A DNA stretch of 64,000 nucleotides, taken from Halogeometricum limi (GTDB lineage: Archaea; Halobacteriota; Halobacteria; Halobacteriales; Haloferacaceae). The first letter of the stretch is position 1. Every line of letters starts with the position of its first letter. Shown here one piece after another: positions 51,349-59,430 of this stretch. The notes under the pieces were generated by a model, which saw only the letters and a list, made by a program, of their open reading frames with translations, ran no database searches and had not been told where the DNA came from. Location: the NCBI RefSeq assembly GCF_900115785.1, contig NZ_FOYS01000002.1, positions 372,001 to 436,000 of the forward strand, written 5' to 3'. The position numbers and the translations under genes are program-made.

Positions 51349-52446
51349 ATGAACACGTTACTCGTCACCTCGACCCACGAAAGCACCGGCAAGACGGCAG
51401 TCACGCTCGCACTCGGCAAACTCGCGCAGGAACGCGGCCGCTCGGTCGGCTACATGAAGCCGAAGGGCACGCGCCTGCAGTCGAACGTCGGCAAGACGCT
51501 CGACGAAGACCCGATGCTCGCCCGCGAGGTGCTCGGACTCGACGCCGAGATGCACCAGATGGAACCCGTCGTCTACTCGCCGACGTTCGTCGACGGCGCG
51601 ATTCGCGGTCAAGAAGACGGCGACGAACTCGGCGAGATAATCGAGGAGTACTTCGAGCAGCTCTCGGCCGACAAGGACCTGATGCTCGTCGAGGGCGGCG
51701 GCGTCTGGAGCACCGGCGGCATCGTCGACCTGACGGACGTCGACGTGGCCGAACGACTCGACGCGGGCGTCTTGCTGGTGAGCCACTACGAGAAACCCGG
51801 CGACGTCGACGACGTCCTCGCCGCCGCCGAGCAGTTCGACGACCGACTCGCGGGCGTCCTCTTCAACGGCGTCTCCGACGCCGCCTTCGACGAACTCGAA
51901 CAGGAAGTCGTGCCGTTCCTCGAAGGCCGCGGCGTCCCCGTCCTCGGCGTCGTCCCGCGCGAGCGAGAACTCGCCGGCGTCACCGTCGACGGACTGGCCG
52001 ACGAACTCGGCGCCGACGTGGCGACGCAAGGCGGAAGCGACGCCTACGTCGAACGGTTCCTCGTCGGTGCGATGGGCGGCGACGCCGCCCTGCGCTACTT
52101 CCGACGGACGAAGAACGCCGCGGTCATCACCGGCGGCGACCGCTCGGAGATAATCACGGCCGCCATCGAAGCGCCGGGCGTGAAGGCCATCATCCTCACC
52201 GGCGGCCACCGCCCGTCTCCGGCCGTCCTCGGGAAGGCCGAAGAGCGGGGCGTCCCCGTCCTCCTCGTCAACGGCGACACGCTGTCCGTCGTCGACAGAG
52301 CGGAGGACGTGATTCACTCGGGCCGCACCCGCGACGAGGAGACGGTGGCGCGGATGCGTGACCTCCTCTTCGAACACACCGACGTCGACTCGCTCGTCGG
52401 TGGCGACGTGAGCGGCGACGACGAGACGGCCGACGAAGCCGAGTAG
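51349..52446 (+). CDS. BioD-like P-loop protein with DRTGG domain
   Basis: 365 residues. The BioD-like P-loop is TSTHESTGKTAVTLAL at the N-terminus, with LVEGGGVWSTGG as switch-like acidic region. A DRTGG domain follows in the last 150 residues (ITGGDRSEIITAAIEAPGVKAIILTGGHRPSP). Annotated as 'phosphotransacetylase family', but the PTA catalytic domain itself is absent, so it probably regulates or assists the neighbouring acyl-CoA synthetase. Three bases separate the genes. The tail is acidic. Confidence 0.87.
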   Translation: MNTLLVTSTHESTGKTAVTLALGKLAQERGRSVGYMKPKGTRLQSNVGKTLDEDPMLAREVLGLDAEMHQMEPVVYSPTFVDGAIRGQEDGDELGEIIEEYFEQLSADKDLMLVEGGGVWSTGGIVDLTDVDVAERLDAGVLLVSHYEKPGDVDDVLAAAEQFDDRLAGVLFNGVSDAAFDELEQEVVPFLEGRGVPVLGVVPRERELAGVTVDGLADELGADVATQGGSDAYVERFLVGAMGGDAALRYFRRTKNAAVITGGDRSEIITAAIEAPGVKAIILTGGHRPSPAVLGKAEERGVPVLLVNGDTLSVVDRAEDVIHSGRTRDEETVARMRDLLFEHTDVDSLVGGDVSGDDETADEAE

Positions 52447-52456
52447 TCCGGCGACG

Positions 52457-52642
52457 TCAGCGACTCGATTTTTCGCTCGGACCGTCCAGATAGCCGTTGA
52501 TACCCGACGGGACGACGAATCCGACCGAGAGAAGCGTCGCTCCCGCCAGCGGAAACGACCCGGTGGCGACGTAGACGAGATACGTCGTCGGAATCGAGAG
52601 GACGACGCCGGCCAGTACGACTCGCTGCGCTCTGGTGAGCAT
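52457..52642 (-). CDS. Small two-helix membrane protein
   Basis: 61 residues, two hydrophobic helices (about 8-27 and 30-48) and a basic/polar tail ending EKSSR. No recognised function. Its 3' end lies 10 bases from the stop of the synthetase operon partner, so the two genes converge. The composition and codon use match genuine coding sequence in this genome. Confidence 0.6.
   Translation of the reverse strand: MLTRAQRVVLAGVVLSIPTTYLVYVATGSFPLAGATLLSVGFVVPSGINGYLDGPSEKSSR
52469..52473 (+). terminator. T-tract behind the acetyl-CoA synthetase operon
   Basis: TTTTT lies 23 bases after the stop codon of the BioD/DRTGG gene on the plus strand. The position fits U-tract termination; it lies inside the end of the convergent small gene. 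Confidence 0.35.
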
Positions 52643-52710
52643 ACGCTCCCGTGGCGTTCCCCGGACAAACCGTCTTCTATCCGCGAGCGAACCGCCTCGA
52701 GCCGCCTACC

Positions 52711-53826
52711 TCAGCACTCCCAGCCGCGGTCGGTGTCGTTCAACCGCTCACGGCCGTTCTCGGTGACGACGACCAGGTCTTCGATGCGGACGCCGAACTC
52801 GCCGTCGAGGTAGACGCCGGGTTCGACGCTGAACACCATCCCCAGTTCGAGTTCCGTGTCGTTCCCGGCGACGATGTAGGGGTCTTCGTGCACGTCCAGT
52901 CCGACGCCGTGTCCCGTCCGGTGGACGAACGCGTCGCCGTAGCCCGCCTCGTCGATGACCTCGCGGGCCGCGCGGTCGACCGACGCCGCGGTGACGCCGG
53001 GTTCGACGGCGTCGACGGCGGCCGCCTGCGCCTCGCGGACCACCTCGTGCACCTCGCGGAATCGCTCGCCGGGGTCGCCGTCGAAGACGAGCGTTCGCGT
53101 CTGGTCGCTCGGATAGCCGTCCACGCGCGTGCCGAAGTCGAGAACGACCGGGTCGCCCGCGGTTATCTCCCGGTCACCGTGGTGGTGGTGCGGCATCGCG
53201 CCGTTCGGCCCCGACCCGACGATAGTCTCGAATGAGACGCCCGCGCCGCCCGCCTCCGCGAGGTACGTCTCGATGCGGGCCGCGAGTTCGGTCTCGGTCA
53301 TCCCGACGGCGTCCGCGCCGAGTTCCCGGACGGCGTCGACCGCTTCGTCCGCGGCGACGCCCGCCCGACGGAGTGCGTCGAGTTCGGCGTCGTCTTTCCG
53401 GACGCGAAGCGGAGCGACCACGTCGCTCGCGAGGCCGAACGTCGCCTCGGGCAGGACGGCGCGCAGGTCGTGGGTGAACCGCGCCCACATCGTGTCGTCG
53501 ACGAGGACGTGCGGGGCCGACGGGAGGTCCATCGCGTCGAGTGCGTCGGCGGTGGCGGCGACGGGGTCGGCGTCGTCCGCCCACGTCCGCACCTCGTCGA
53601 CCCACGAGGCCGACCGCACCTGCGTCTCGTACAGGTCGGGGACGAGAAACACCGGGTCGCCGTCGGCCGGAACGAGATAGAAGAGGTGGCGTTCGCCGGG
53701 TGCTTCGTCGAACCCCGAGAGGTAGAACAGGTTTCGGCTGGGGAAACAGACGAGAGCGTCTGCCTCCGCGTCTGCGAGTGCGGCCTGCGCGTCGCGCGTC
53801 CGGCGCTCGAACGGTGTAATCGCCAT
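52711..53826 (-). CDS. M24 family metallopeptidase (Xaa-Pro peptidase-like)
   Basis: 371 residues, creatinase/prolidase fold. The N-terminal domain covers residues 1-125 with LVCFPSRNLFYLSGF. The C-terminal pita-bread domain holds the metal ligands: Asp in VLDFGTRVDGYPSDQTRT (two Asp), His in RTGHGVGLDVHEDP, Glu in FSVEPGVYLDG and the late Glu in GVRIEDLVVV. All five are present, so it should be active with Mn or Co. It cleaves X-Pro peptides in the cytoplasm. ATG 53826 is preferred over a start 9 codons upstream. Confidence 0.92.
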   Translation of the reverse strand: MAITPFERRTRDAQAALADAEADALVCFPSRNLFYLSGFDEAPGERHLFYLVPADGDPVFLVPDLYETQVRSASWVDEVRTWADDADPVAATADALDAMDLPSAPHVLVDDTMWARFTHDLRAVLPEATFGLASDVVAPLRVRKDDAELDALRRAGVAADEAVDAVRELGADAVGMTETELAARIETYLAEAGGAGVSFETIVGSGPNGAMPHHHHGDREITAGDPVVLDFGTRVDGYPSDQTRTLVFDGDPGERFREVHEVVREAQAAAVDAVEPGVTAASVDRAAREVIDEAGYGDAFVHRTGHGVGLDVHEDPYIVAGNDTELELGMVFSVEPGVYLDGEFGVRIEDLVVVTENGRERLNDTDRGWEC

Positions 53827-53881
53827 ACCGTGACGTTCCGCCGCACCGTACAAGAACCTGCGGGGGGTCGGCCGACCTGCC

Positions 53882-53889
53882 GTTTTATC
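53882..53889 (+). promoter_or_regulatory. TATA box before polytopic membrane gene
   Basis: GTTTTATC, about 26-28 nt before ATG 53914, is consistent with a leaderless mRNA and with the chosen start. Confidence 0.6.
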
Positions 53890-53913
53890 CGCTCACGCGA
53901 CCCATCGGTACGT

Positions 53914-54975
53914 ATGTCGTGGCACTCGATTGACTCCTTGGACGACGCGCGCGCGGCGACGACGGGACTCCTCCGCCCGTTCAGCCTCGGGACGTGGGCC
54001 CGCCTCGCTCTCGTCGCCGTCTTCGTCGGCGGGACGGCGAGCAACGCCTCCGTGAACTTCAACCTCGGCGGAACGACGACGCCCGGACTCCCGCAGTTCG
54101 GACCGCTCGGTCCGTTCGACCTCCCGTTCGACGGTCTCCCGCCGTTCGACCCCGGGGTGGTGACCGGTCAGCGCGTGCTCCTCGGCGTCGCCGCCCTCGT
54201 CGGCGTCCTGTTCCTGTTCGCCCTCGCGTTCTCGCTCGTCGCCGCGGTGATGCAGTTCGTCTTCGTCACCGGACTCGCCGACCGCGAGGTGCGCATCCGC
54301 GGCCCGTTCCGCACGCATCTCGGGAACGGGCTCCGTCTGTTCGGCTTCCAGTTCGCCGTCGTCGCCCTCACCCTCCTCGTCGTCGGTGGCCCCCTCGCGC
54401 TCACCGTCTTCGGCGGTGCCACCGTCAACCCGGGACTCCTCGTCGTCCTCCTCCCCGTCGTCCTCGTCGGCGTCGCACTCGCACTCGTCGTCGCCCTCCT
54501 GTTCCAACTGACGACGGACTTCGTGGTGCCGACGATGCTCGCCGCCGACGTCGGCGTCCTCGACGGCTGGCGGCGCTTCTTCCCCACGCTCCGCACCGAG
54601 TGGGAGGAGTTCGCGCTGTACGTCATCATCCGGTTCTCGCTCGGCATCCTGGTCGGTGCGCTCGTCGCGGCGGCGACGCTGTTCGTCGCCGTCCTCGTCG
54701 CCCTTCCGTTCGTGATTCTCGGCGGCGCGGTGTTGCTGGCGTTCTCCGCACCGGGTGCGCTCCCCCTCGTCGCGTGGGCGCTCCTCGCCGTCGTCGGTCT
54801 CTGTTACGCGCTCACCGTCGCCGTCGCGGGCGCGTTCCTCCTCGTCCCCGTCGTGACGTTCTTCCGGTACTACTCGCTGTACGTCCTCGGGCGTCTGGAC
54901 GACGGACTCGACCTCGTGGGCGCGTCGCCGCAGGAGACGACCGGCGACAGCCCCGGCGGCTCCGTGGCCGCCTGA
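53914..54975 (+). CDS. Polytopic membrane protein of unknown function
   Basis: 353 residues, about six to seven hydrophobic helices (about 28-45, 88-120, 145-170, 172-200, 240-265, 268-295, 300-325), with charged heads MSWHSIDSLDDARAATTGLLRPFSL and a polar C-terminal tail. It resembles haloarchaeal glycerophosphodiester-transporter-like or DUF7544-type proteins, as I recall. The PFDLPFDGLPPFDPG loop is distinctive. No catalytic motif. Function unknown. Confidence 0.68.
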   Translation: MSWHSIDSLDDARAATTGLLRPFSLGTWARLALVAVFVGGTASNASVNFNLGGTTTPGLPQFGPLGPFDLPFDGLPPFDPGVVTGQRVLLGVAALVGVLFLFALAFSLVAAVMQFVFVTGLADREVRIRGPFRTHLGNGLRLFGFQFAVVALTLLVVGGPLALTVFGGATVNPGLLVVLLPVVLVGVALALVVALLFQLTTDFVVPTMLAADVGVLDGWRRFFPTLRTEWEEFALYVIIRFSLGILVGALVAAATLFVAVLVALPFVILGGAVLLAFSAPGALPLVAWALLAVVGLCYALTVAVAGAFLLVPVVTFFRYYSLYVLGRLDDGLDLVGASPQETTGDSPGGSVAA

Positions 54976-55064
54976 CCCCGTGGTAGGGTCGGCGGAACGG
55001 ACCTCCTCGTGTGGGATGAACTACAGTTATTCTCGCCGCTCGCGTCTGTGCACCCGGTGAAAGC

Positions 55065-55877
55065 ATGATCGACATCGACGATATCCGGTCGGTCACGGAA
55101 CTCGACGCCGACGGCTGGAGCGTTCCGGTCGGTACGTTCGACGGGGGAGACGGTATCTTCGGCGACGGTGCGGAGGCGTGGGACGTCGACGGACTCGTCG
55201 ACCCGACGACGACCGAGTTGATATCTCGGCCGTCCATCGACGACTTCGACGTCTCGACGCTGTTCGCGGGCGCGACGGACGGCAGCACGCTGGCCGGTCA
55301 TCCCTCGACGTACTTCCAGCAGGTGTTCACCGAGAACGAGAGCGCGATTCGAAAACCCGAGACGTTCCAACTGTTCGAGCGAGCGAGAACGACCGACAGC
55401 GGGGAACCGTTCGCCGTCTTCAAACGGCAGTTGGCGCAGGCGCAGGGACGGAACACCATCCCGGGCCTGCTGAAACTGGCGCTCGATACGGCCGAGGAGT
55501 TGGGAATCGACGAGTCGCATCGCGGAACGGTCGAGAACGTGCTGGGTGTGTCTCCGTTCCTCGAAGACCAACTCGTACGAGTGCTGAAACAACACGGCGT
55601 CAGACCGAAGTACGCGAAACTCGCGGCGTTCGGAACCACGCTCGTCCTCGCGGACGGGGCGATTCACGCGATGGGCGTCTCCGACGCCGACATCGAATCG
55701 CTCACCGCGACGCTCGTAGACGCCGTCAGCATCGACACGGTCGAACACGAACTCTGTCTGGCGTTCGTCCTCGCTCTCGGTTCCGAACTGTCGAGGCGGG
55801 CGCGCACGATAGACGTCAAACACCTCGTGAGCGTCCTCGAACACGTCCTGCGCGCTCGCTCCGGGCGACGGTCCTGA
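55065..55877 (+). CDS. Conserved protein of unknown function
   Basis: 270 residues, soluble, mostly helical from residue 85 to the end. MIDIDDIRSVTELDADGWSVPVG begins it; GRNTIPGLLKLALDTAEELGIDESHRGTVENVLGVSPFLEDQLVRVLKQHGVRPKYAKLAAFGTTLVLADGAIHAMG is the helical core. I do not recognise a family. A GGTGAAAGC ribosome-binding-like element precedes ATG 55065. It converges with the EcsC-like gene by 18 bases. Confidence 0.66.
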   Translation: MIDIDDIRSVTELDADGWSVPVGTFDGGDGIFGDGAEAWDVDGLVDPTTTELISRPSIDDFDVSTLFAGATDGSTLAGHPSTYFQQVFTENESAIRKPETFQLFERARTTDSGEPFAVFKRQLAQAQGRNTIPGLLKLALDTAEELGIDESHRGTVENVLGVSPFLEDQLVRVLKQHGVRPKYAKLAAFGTTLVLADGAIHAMGVSDADIESLTATLVDAVSIDTVEHELCLAFVLALGSELSRRARTIDVKHLVSVLEHVLRARSGRRS

Positions 55878-55895
55878 CAACCTCGTCCGCTCCGC

Positions 55896-56513
55896 TCAGT
55901 ACGTCGAGAACGCCTCCTTTTCGGCGTAGTAGTGCTCGGCGACGTCCGCTATCGACCGGACGAAGTAGGCGTTGACGCCGCCACAGGCTATCGGTCCGAC
56001 GACGGGGATGTGGTGACCGACGACTTTTCCCGCCACCTTCGCGCCGATCTTCGCAGCCACTTTCGTCGAGACTTTCTTGAGGAACTGTCTGGAGACTCCG
56101 TGCTGACTGTCTCGGAACTCGACGATAGACTCTCTGGCCAACTGCATCCGCACGTCCGCGGGGTCGACGTGTCCGGACCAGACGGCGAGAATCAACGCTA
56201 AGTCGGTGGCGGCATCTATCGAACAACCGCGTATCACTCCGACACCCCACGCAGTCGTCATCATCGTCCGAACGAGGTAGATGACGTCCACGGGTCCGAG
56301 AACCCAATACGCGCCGGGGACTGCACCCGCACCCGCGCCTGCAACGAACGACTTCCGCGCCTGGTGGACGACCCACTCCTCGGTGTCGTCGTACCGACTG
56401 GCCGACCGTATCGCGTCCGTCGCGTCGCTTCCGAACTTCTCTAACGTCTCGGTGATTCGGTTCGGTTCGACCACGTCGCTCGAGACCGTTCGTCTACGCC
56501 CGAAGAGAGCCAT
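55896..56513 (-). CDS. EcsC-like membrane-associated protein
   Basis: 205 residues. VVHQARKSFVAGAGAGAVPGAYWVLGPVDVIYLVRTMMTTAWGVGVIRGCSIDAATDLALILAVWSG resembles the helical core of EcsC family proteins; a later GHHIPVVGPIACGGVNAYFVRSIADVAEHYYAEKEAF completes it. The function of EcsC proteins is unclear (linked to secretion in Bacillus). Start ATG 56513 (MALFGRRRT) is chosen over a longer frame. Confidence 0.6.
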   Translation of the reverse strand: MALFGRRRTVSSDVVEPNRITETLEKFGSDATDAIRSASRYDDTEEWVVHQARKSFVAGAGAGAVPGAYWVLGPVDVIYLVRTMMTTAWGVGVIRGCSIDAATDLALILAVWSGHVDPADVRMQLARESIVEFRDSQHGVSRQFLKKVSTKVAAKIGAKVAGKVVGHHIPVVGPIACGGVNAYFVRSIADVAEHYYAEKEAFSTY

Positions 56514-56634
56514 AATATTTCGCTGACAGGTACGTCGCCGGTGGAGATAATCTGCGTTGCTCCCGGACTGACTCGTCTCGCCGGCGCGGGGTCCGGCGGC
56601 GTCGTCATCCGTCACGAGTCGAGACCGACCGCGT

Positions 56635-57969
56635 TCAGTCCACCGACTCCGCGTCTCTCGACTCACCCTGACCGACCAGTAGCGACGCGTCCAGTCGCAA
56701 CAGGAGGGCGACGATGGGTATCATCAACGCGCCGCCGAGGACGAACGGGGCCCAGAAGTCGACACCCGTGTAGAGCAGTCCGGCGAGTGCGGGGCCGAAC
56801 GTCCGCGCGAGACTGCCGGCGCTCTGGGTGAGTCCGAACGCGCCGCCCTGGTCGTCGGCCGTCGCCGAACGCGAGACGAGGGTGTTCAGAGAGACGTTCG
56901 TGATGGCGTTGCCGAACGCCAGCGGCGTCACGACGAGAGCGAGGGCGACGATGGCGGCGGGGAGCGTCGGACCGACGGGGAGGAGGGGGCCGACGGCCGG
57001 GAGGTACGACCCGATTTTCGGCGCGAACGGGACGGCGGCGAGGGTGAACACCTGTATCGCCGCGCCCGCGATGGCGACGCGGTACTCGCCGTAGCGGTCC
57101 GTGAGCGGGCCGATGAGGCCGCCCTGAACGACGGCGATGACGACGCCGAAGTAGGTGAGAAGCAGGGCGTTCTCCGTCGCGCCGTAGCCGTACTGCTCGT
57201 TCGTGAGAAAGATGAACTGACTCTCCAGCGCCGAGAAGGCGAACGAGACGAGGAAGAAGGCGACGACGAGCGTTCCGAGCGCGGGCGTTCGCAGGGCGGC
57301 CAACAGTTCCGCGACGCGCGACTCGCGTTCTTCCGCACGGCTCTCTCCACGGGCCTCCGGCGGGCGAGATTCGGGGAGGAGGAAGTACGCGGCGACGAGG
57401 TTCGAGGCGGTGATGGCGGCGGCGGCGAAACTGGGCAGCGAGAACTCCGTCGCCGGGAGCCACGCCGGAAACACGGACTGCGCGGCGGTGACGACGGCGT
57501 CGCTGGCGAAGAACCCTCCCATCGCGGGGCCGAAAATGAAGCCGAGGCCGAACGCCGCGCCGAGGAGTCCGAGTCCCCGAGCGCGCTCTTCCGGCGGCGT
57601 CACGTCGGCGATGTACGCCTGCGCGGTGGCGATGTTGCCGCCCATCGCACCGGCGAGCATCCGCGCGAAGAAGAGGACGGCCAGCGACCCAGCGAGGCCG
57701 AACAGCGTCCACGCGAGGACGGACCCGGTGAGCGAGAGCAAGAGGACGGGACGACGGCCACGGGTGTCCGACAGGCGGCCGAGGAAGGGGGCTGCGAGAA
57801 ACTGCATCGCGGAGTAGGAGGCGATGAGGAGACTGCCGACGAACTCCGTCGCGCCGAACGAGAGCGCGTACAGGGGGATGACCGGAATCAGAATGCCGAA
57901 CCCGAGCAGGTCGACGAAGACGATGACGAAGACGACGGCGAGCGCCCGCCGAGAGTTGTCCACACCCAT
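56635..57969 (-). CDS. Major facilitator superfamily transporter
   Basis: 444 residues with twelve helices, TetA/DHA1-like exporter. Motif A is LGRLSDTRGRRPVLL in loop 2-3, and GLIGPLTDRYGEYRVAI is the matching motif in loop 8-9. It probably exports drugs or metabolites with proton antiport; the substrate is unknown. ATG 57969 (MGVDNSRRAL) gives a normal N-terminus; the reading frame continues upstream for 55 codons but overlaps a zinc-ribbon gene on the other strand. Confidence 0.9.
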   Translation of the reverse strand: MGVDNSRRALAVVFVIVFVDLLGFGILIPVIPLYALSFGATEFVGSLLIASYSAMQFLAAPFLGRLSDTRGRRPVLLLSLTGSVLAWTLFGLAGSLAVLFFARMLAGAMGGNIATAQAYIADVTPPEERARGLGLLGAAFGLGFIFGPAMGGFFASDAVVTAAQSVFPAWLPATEFSLPSFAAAAITASNLVAAYFLLPESRPPEARGESRAEERESRVAELLAALRTPALGTLVVAFFLVSFAFSALESQFIFLTNEQYGYGATENALLLTYFGVVIAVVQGGLIGPLTDRYGEYRVAIAGAAIQVFTLAAVPFAPKIGSYLPAVGPLLPVGPTLPAAIVALALVVTPLAFGNAITNVSLNTLVSRSATADDQGGAFGLTQSAGSLARTFGPALAGLLYTGVDFWAPFVLGGALMIPIVALLLRLDASLLVGQGESRDAESVD

Positions 57970-58069
57970 CGACCGGAACTCGGGCCGACCCGGGAATGAA
58001 GCCACCGGTACGGGCCACGCGCGGCGGTAAGTGGTCGATAACAAAGACTGTCTTCTCCCATGATACCCC

Positions 58070-58246
58070 ATGGCATTCGAATGGACCTCGTACTTCGAGT
58101 GTGCGGCGTGCGGTGAACTCGAACGGGCCGACACCGTCGGCTACGACAGTCTCGGCTACCCCGAGTGTCCGGACTGCGGCGCTCGAACCGGCCCCCTCGC
58201 GGGCGTCGAAGCGGCCACGTGGGCGCAGACGAAAGCGCTCGACTAG
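58070..58246 (+). CDS. 58-residue zinc-ribbon protein
   Basis: A short gene on the plus strand: MAFEWTSYFECAACGELER, then PECPDCGARTGPL. Cys-x2-Cys (FECAACG) and Cys-x2-Cys (ECPDCG) form a rubredoxin/CPxCG-type zinc ribbon. It lies in the upstream extension of the minus-strand MFS gene. Start ATG 58070, stop TAG 58244-58246. A TATA-like ATAACAAAG at about 58039-58047 lies roughly 27 nt upstream. Relatives of CPxCG proteins in haloarchaea affect gene regulation or motility, but function here is unknown. Confidence 0.85.
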   Translation: MAFEWTSYFECAACGELERADTVGYDSLGYPECPDCGARTGPLAGVEAATWAQTKALD

Positions 58247-58347
58247 AGCGCCCCACGGACCGCCTCGCGTCGCTCGTGGGCGCTCGTCGGCCGTCTCCGT
58301 CGGACCAGAGAGCAAGACACAGGTAGGCCCGTCGCGGACGGACAGCC

Positions 58348-58581
58348 ATGAGTTGGCAGGAAGTCCGCGCGGACGGTCAAATCACCGAGTGGGAGCGAAG
58401 CGACGGCACCGCGACGATTCGGCTCCGTCGCCGCGTCGACGAGACGTTCGTGGTTCGGTTGGACCGCCTCTATCAGTCCGACGAGGGGCGCGGCTACCGG
58501 AGAGAGCGTTTCGACAGCGAAGACGAGGCGCTCGCGCTGGTCGAGGAGTGGCGCGAGGAGTACGACGTGGACGACCGGTAA
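58348..58581 (+). CDS. Conserved haloarchaeal acidic protein
   Basis: 77 residues, MSWQEVRADGQITEWERSDGTATIRLRRRVDETFVVRLDRLYQSDEG then FDSEDEALALVEEWREEYDVDDR. A five-stranded beta domain with a C-terminal helix is suggested. Possibly DUF7543 (from memory). No function known. It converges with the CBS-ParB gene by 16 bases. Confidence 0.7.
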   Translation: MSWQEVRADGQITEWERSDGTATIRLRRRVDETFVVRLDRLYQSDEGRGYRRERFDSEDEALALVEEWREEYDVDDR

Positions 58582-58597
58582 GCGGTGCGTACCGGCG

Positions 58598-59386
58598 TCA
58601 GTCCCGTTGGAGACGGCGGGTCGTCTCGACCAGCGGATGTCGGCCGTAGTCGACGACGTCGATGTCGCCGATAGACCGCAGTCCCTCCTTCTCGGCCGTT
58701 CGCTGCATCCCGAGTTCGATTGGGTCGTCCACGACGATGACGTAGGCGTCCATCTCCTCGATACCGGTGCGGTGGGCGGCCATCACGCGGTGGTGACCGT
58801 CCGCGAGGAGGAGGGTGCCGTCGTTGTCGATGACGACGAGTGGTTCCGCGAGACCGCGGTCGAGTTCGTAGCGCCGGCCCTCCAGTTCATCGGCGTAGAC
58901 GCGCGCCTGCGTCGGGATGAGGTCGTCGAGGTGGACCGTCGCCTTCTCCTGATGGACCGTGATTCCGTGAATCTGTTCGAGCGTGCGCATCAGTTTTCCG
59001 ACTTTCTCGGGCGTCGCGCGCTCTATCTGCGAGCGAATCACGTCCGTGTTCGAGATGATGCCTACGAGGTTCCCCGCATCGTCGACGACGGGCAGTTTCT
59101 GGATACCCGACCGGAGGATGACCCGCGCGGCGTCGGTGACGGCCATGTCGGGATGCGCGACGATGATGTCCTCGGACATGACCGTGAAGATGGGTGCGTC
59201 GTCGGTTTCGAGGAGGAGGTCACGGGCGGTGACGAACCCCTCTACTTTCCGCCCGTCGCAGACGGGAAAGCCGTTGTGTCCGTCGCTCTCGACGATTCGT
59301 TTCGCCACGTCTGCGACGGTGTCGGTGGGAGACACCGTCTGTACCTCTCTGGTCATGTAGTCCTTGACGGCCGCCTTCCCGCTCAT
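58598..59386 (-). CDS. CBS-pair protein with C-terminal ParB/Srx-like domain
   Basis: 262 residues. Two CBS domains occupy residues 1-125 (VKDYMTREVQTVSPTDTVADVAKRI and VMSEDIIVAHPDMAVTDAARVILRSG), which usually sense adenosine nucleotides. A ParB/sulfiredoxin-like domain follows, with LADGHHRVMAAHRTG near residue 205. The same DGHHR motif occurs in SerK, the free-serine kinase of Thermococcus, so serine kinase is an attractive hypothesis; a DNA-binding role is the alternative. ATG 59386 gives MSGKAAVKDYM. Confidence 0.85.
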   Translation of the reverse strand: MSGKAAVKDYMTREVQTVSPTDTVADVAKRIVESDGHNGFPVCDGRKVEGFVTARDLLLETDDAPIFTVMSEDIIVAHPDMAVTDAARVILRSGIQKLPVVDDAGNLVGIISNTDVIRSQIERATPEKVGKLMRTLEQIHGITVHQEKATVHLDDLIPTQARVYADELEGRRYELDRGLAEPLVVIDNDGTLLLADGHHRVMAAHRTGIEEMDAYVIVVDDPIELGMQRTAEKEGLRSIGDIDVVDYGRHPLVETTRRLQRD

Positions 59387-59430
59387 CGTGGGGGGTACGC
59401 GAGGGACTGTCAAAAGCGTGGCCCCGGCGT

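Noticed and set aside
57970-58134. 55-codon N-terminal extension of the MFS transporter
   Set aside because: It lies antisense to the zinc-ribbon gene and gives an atypical N-terminus; the internal ATG fits the family.
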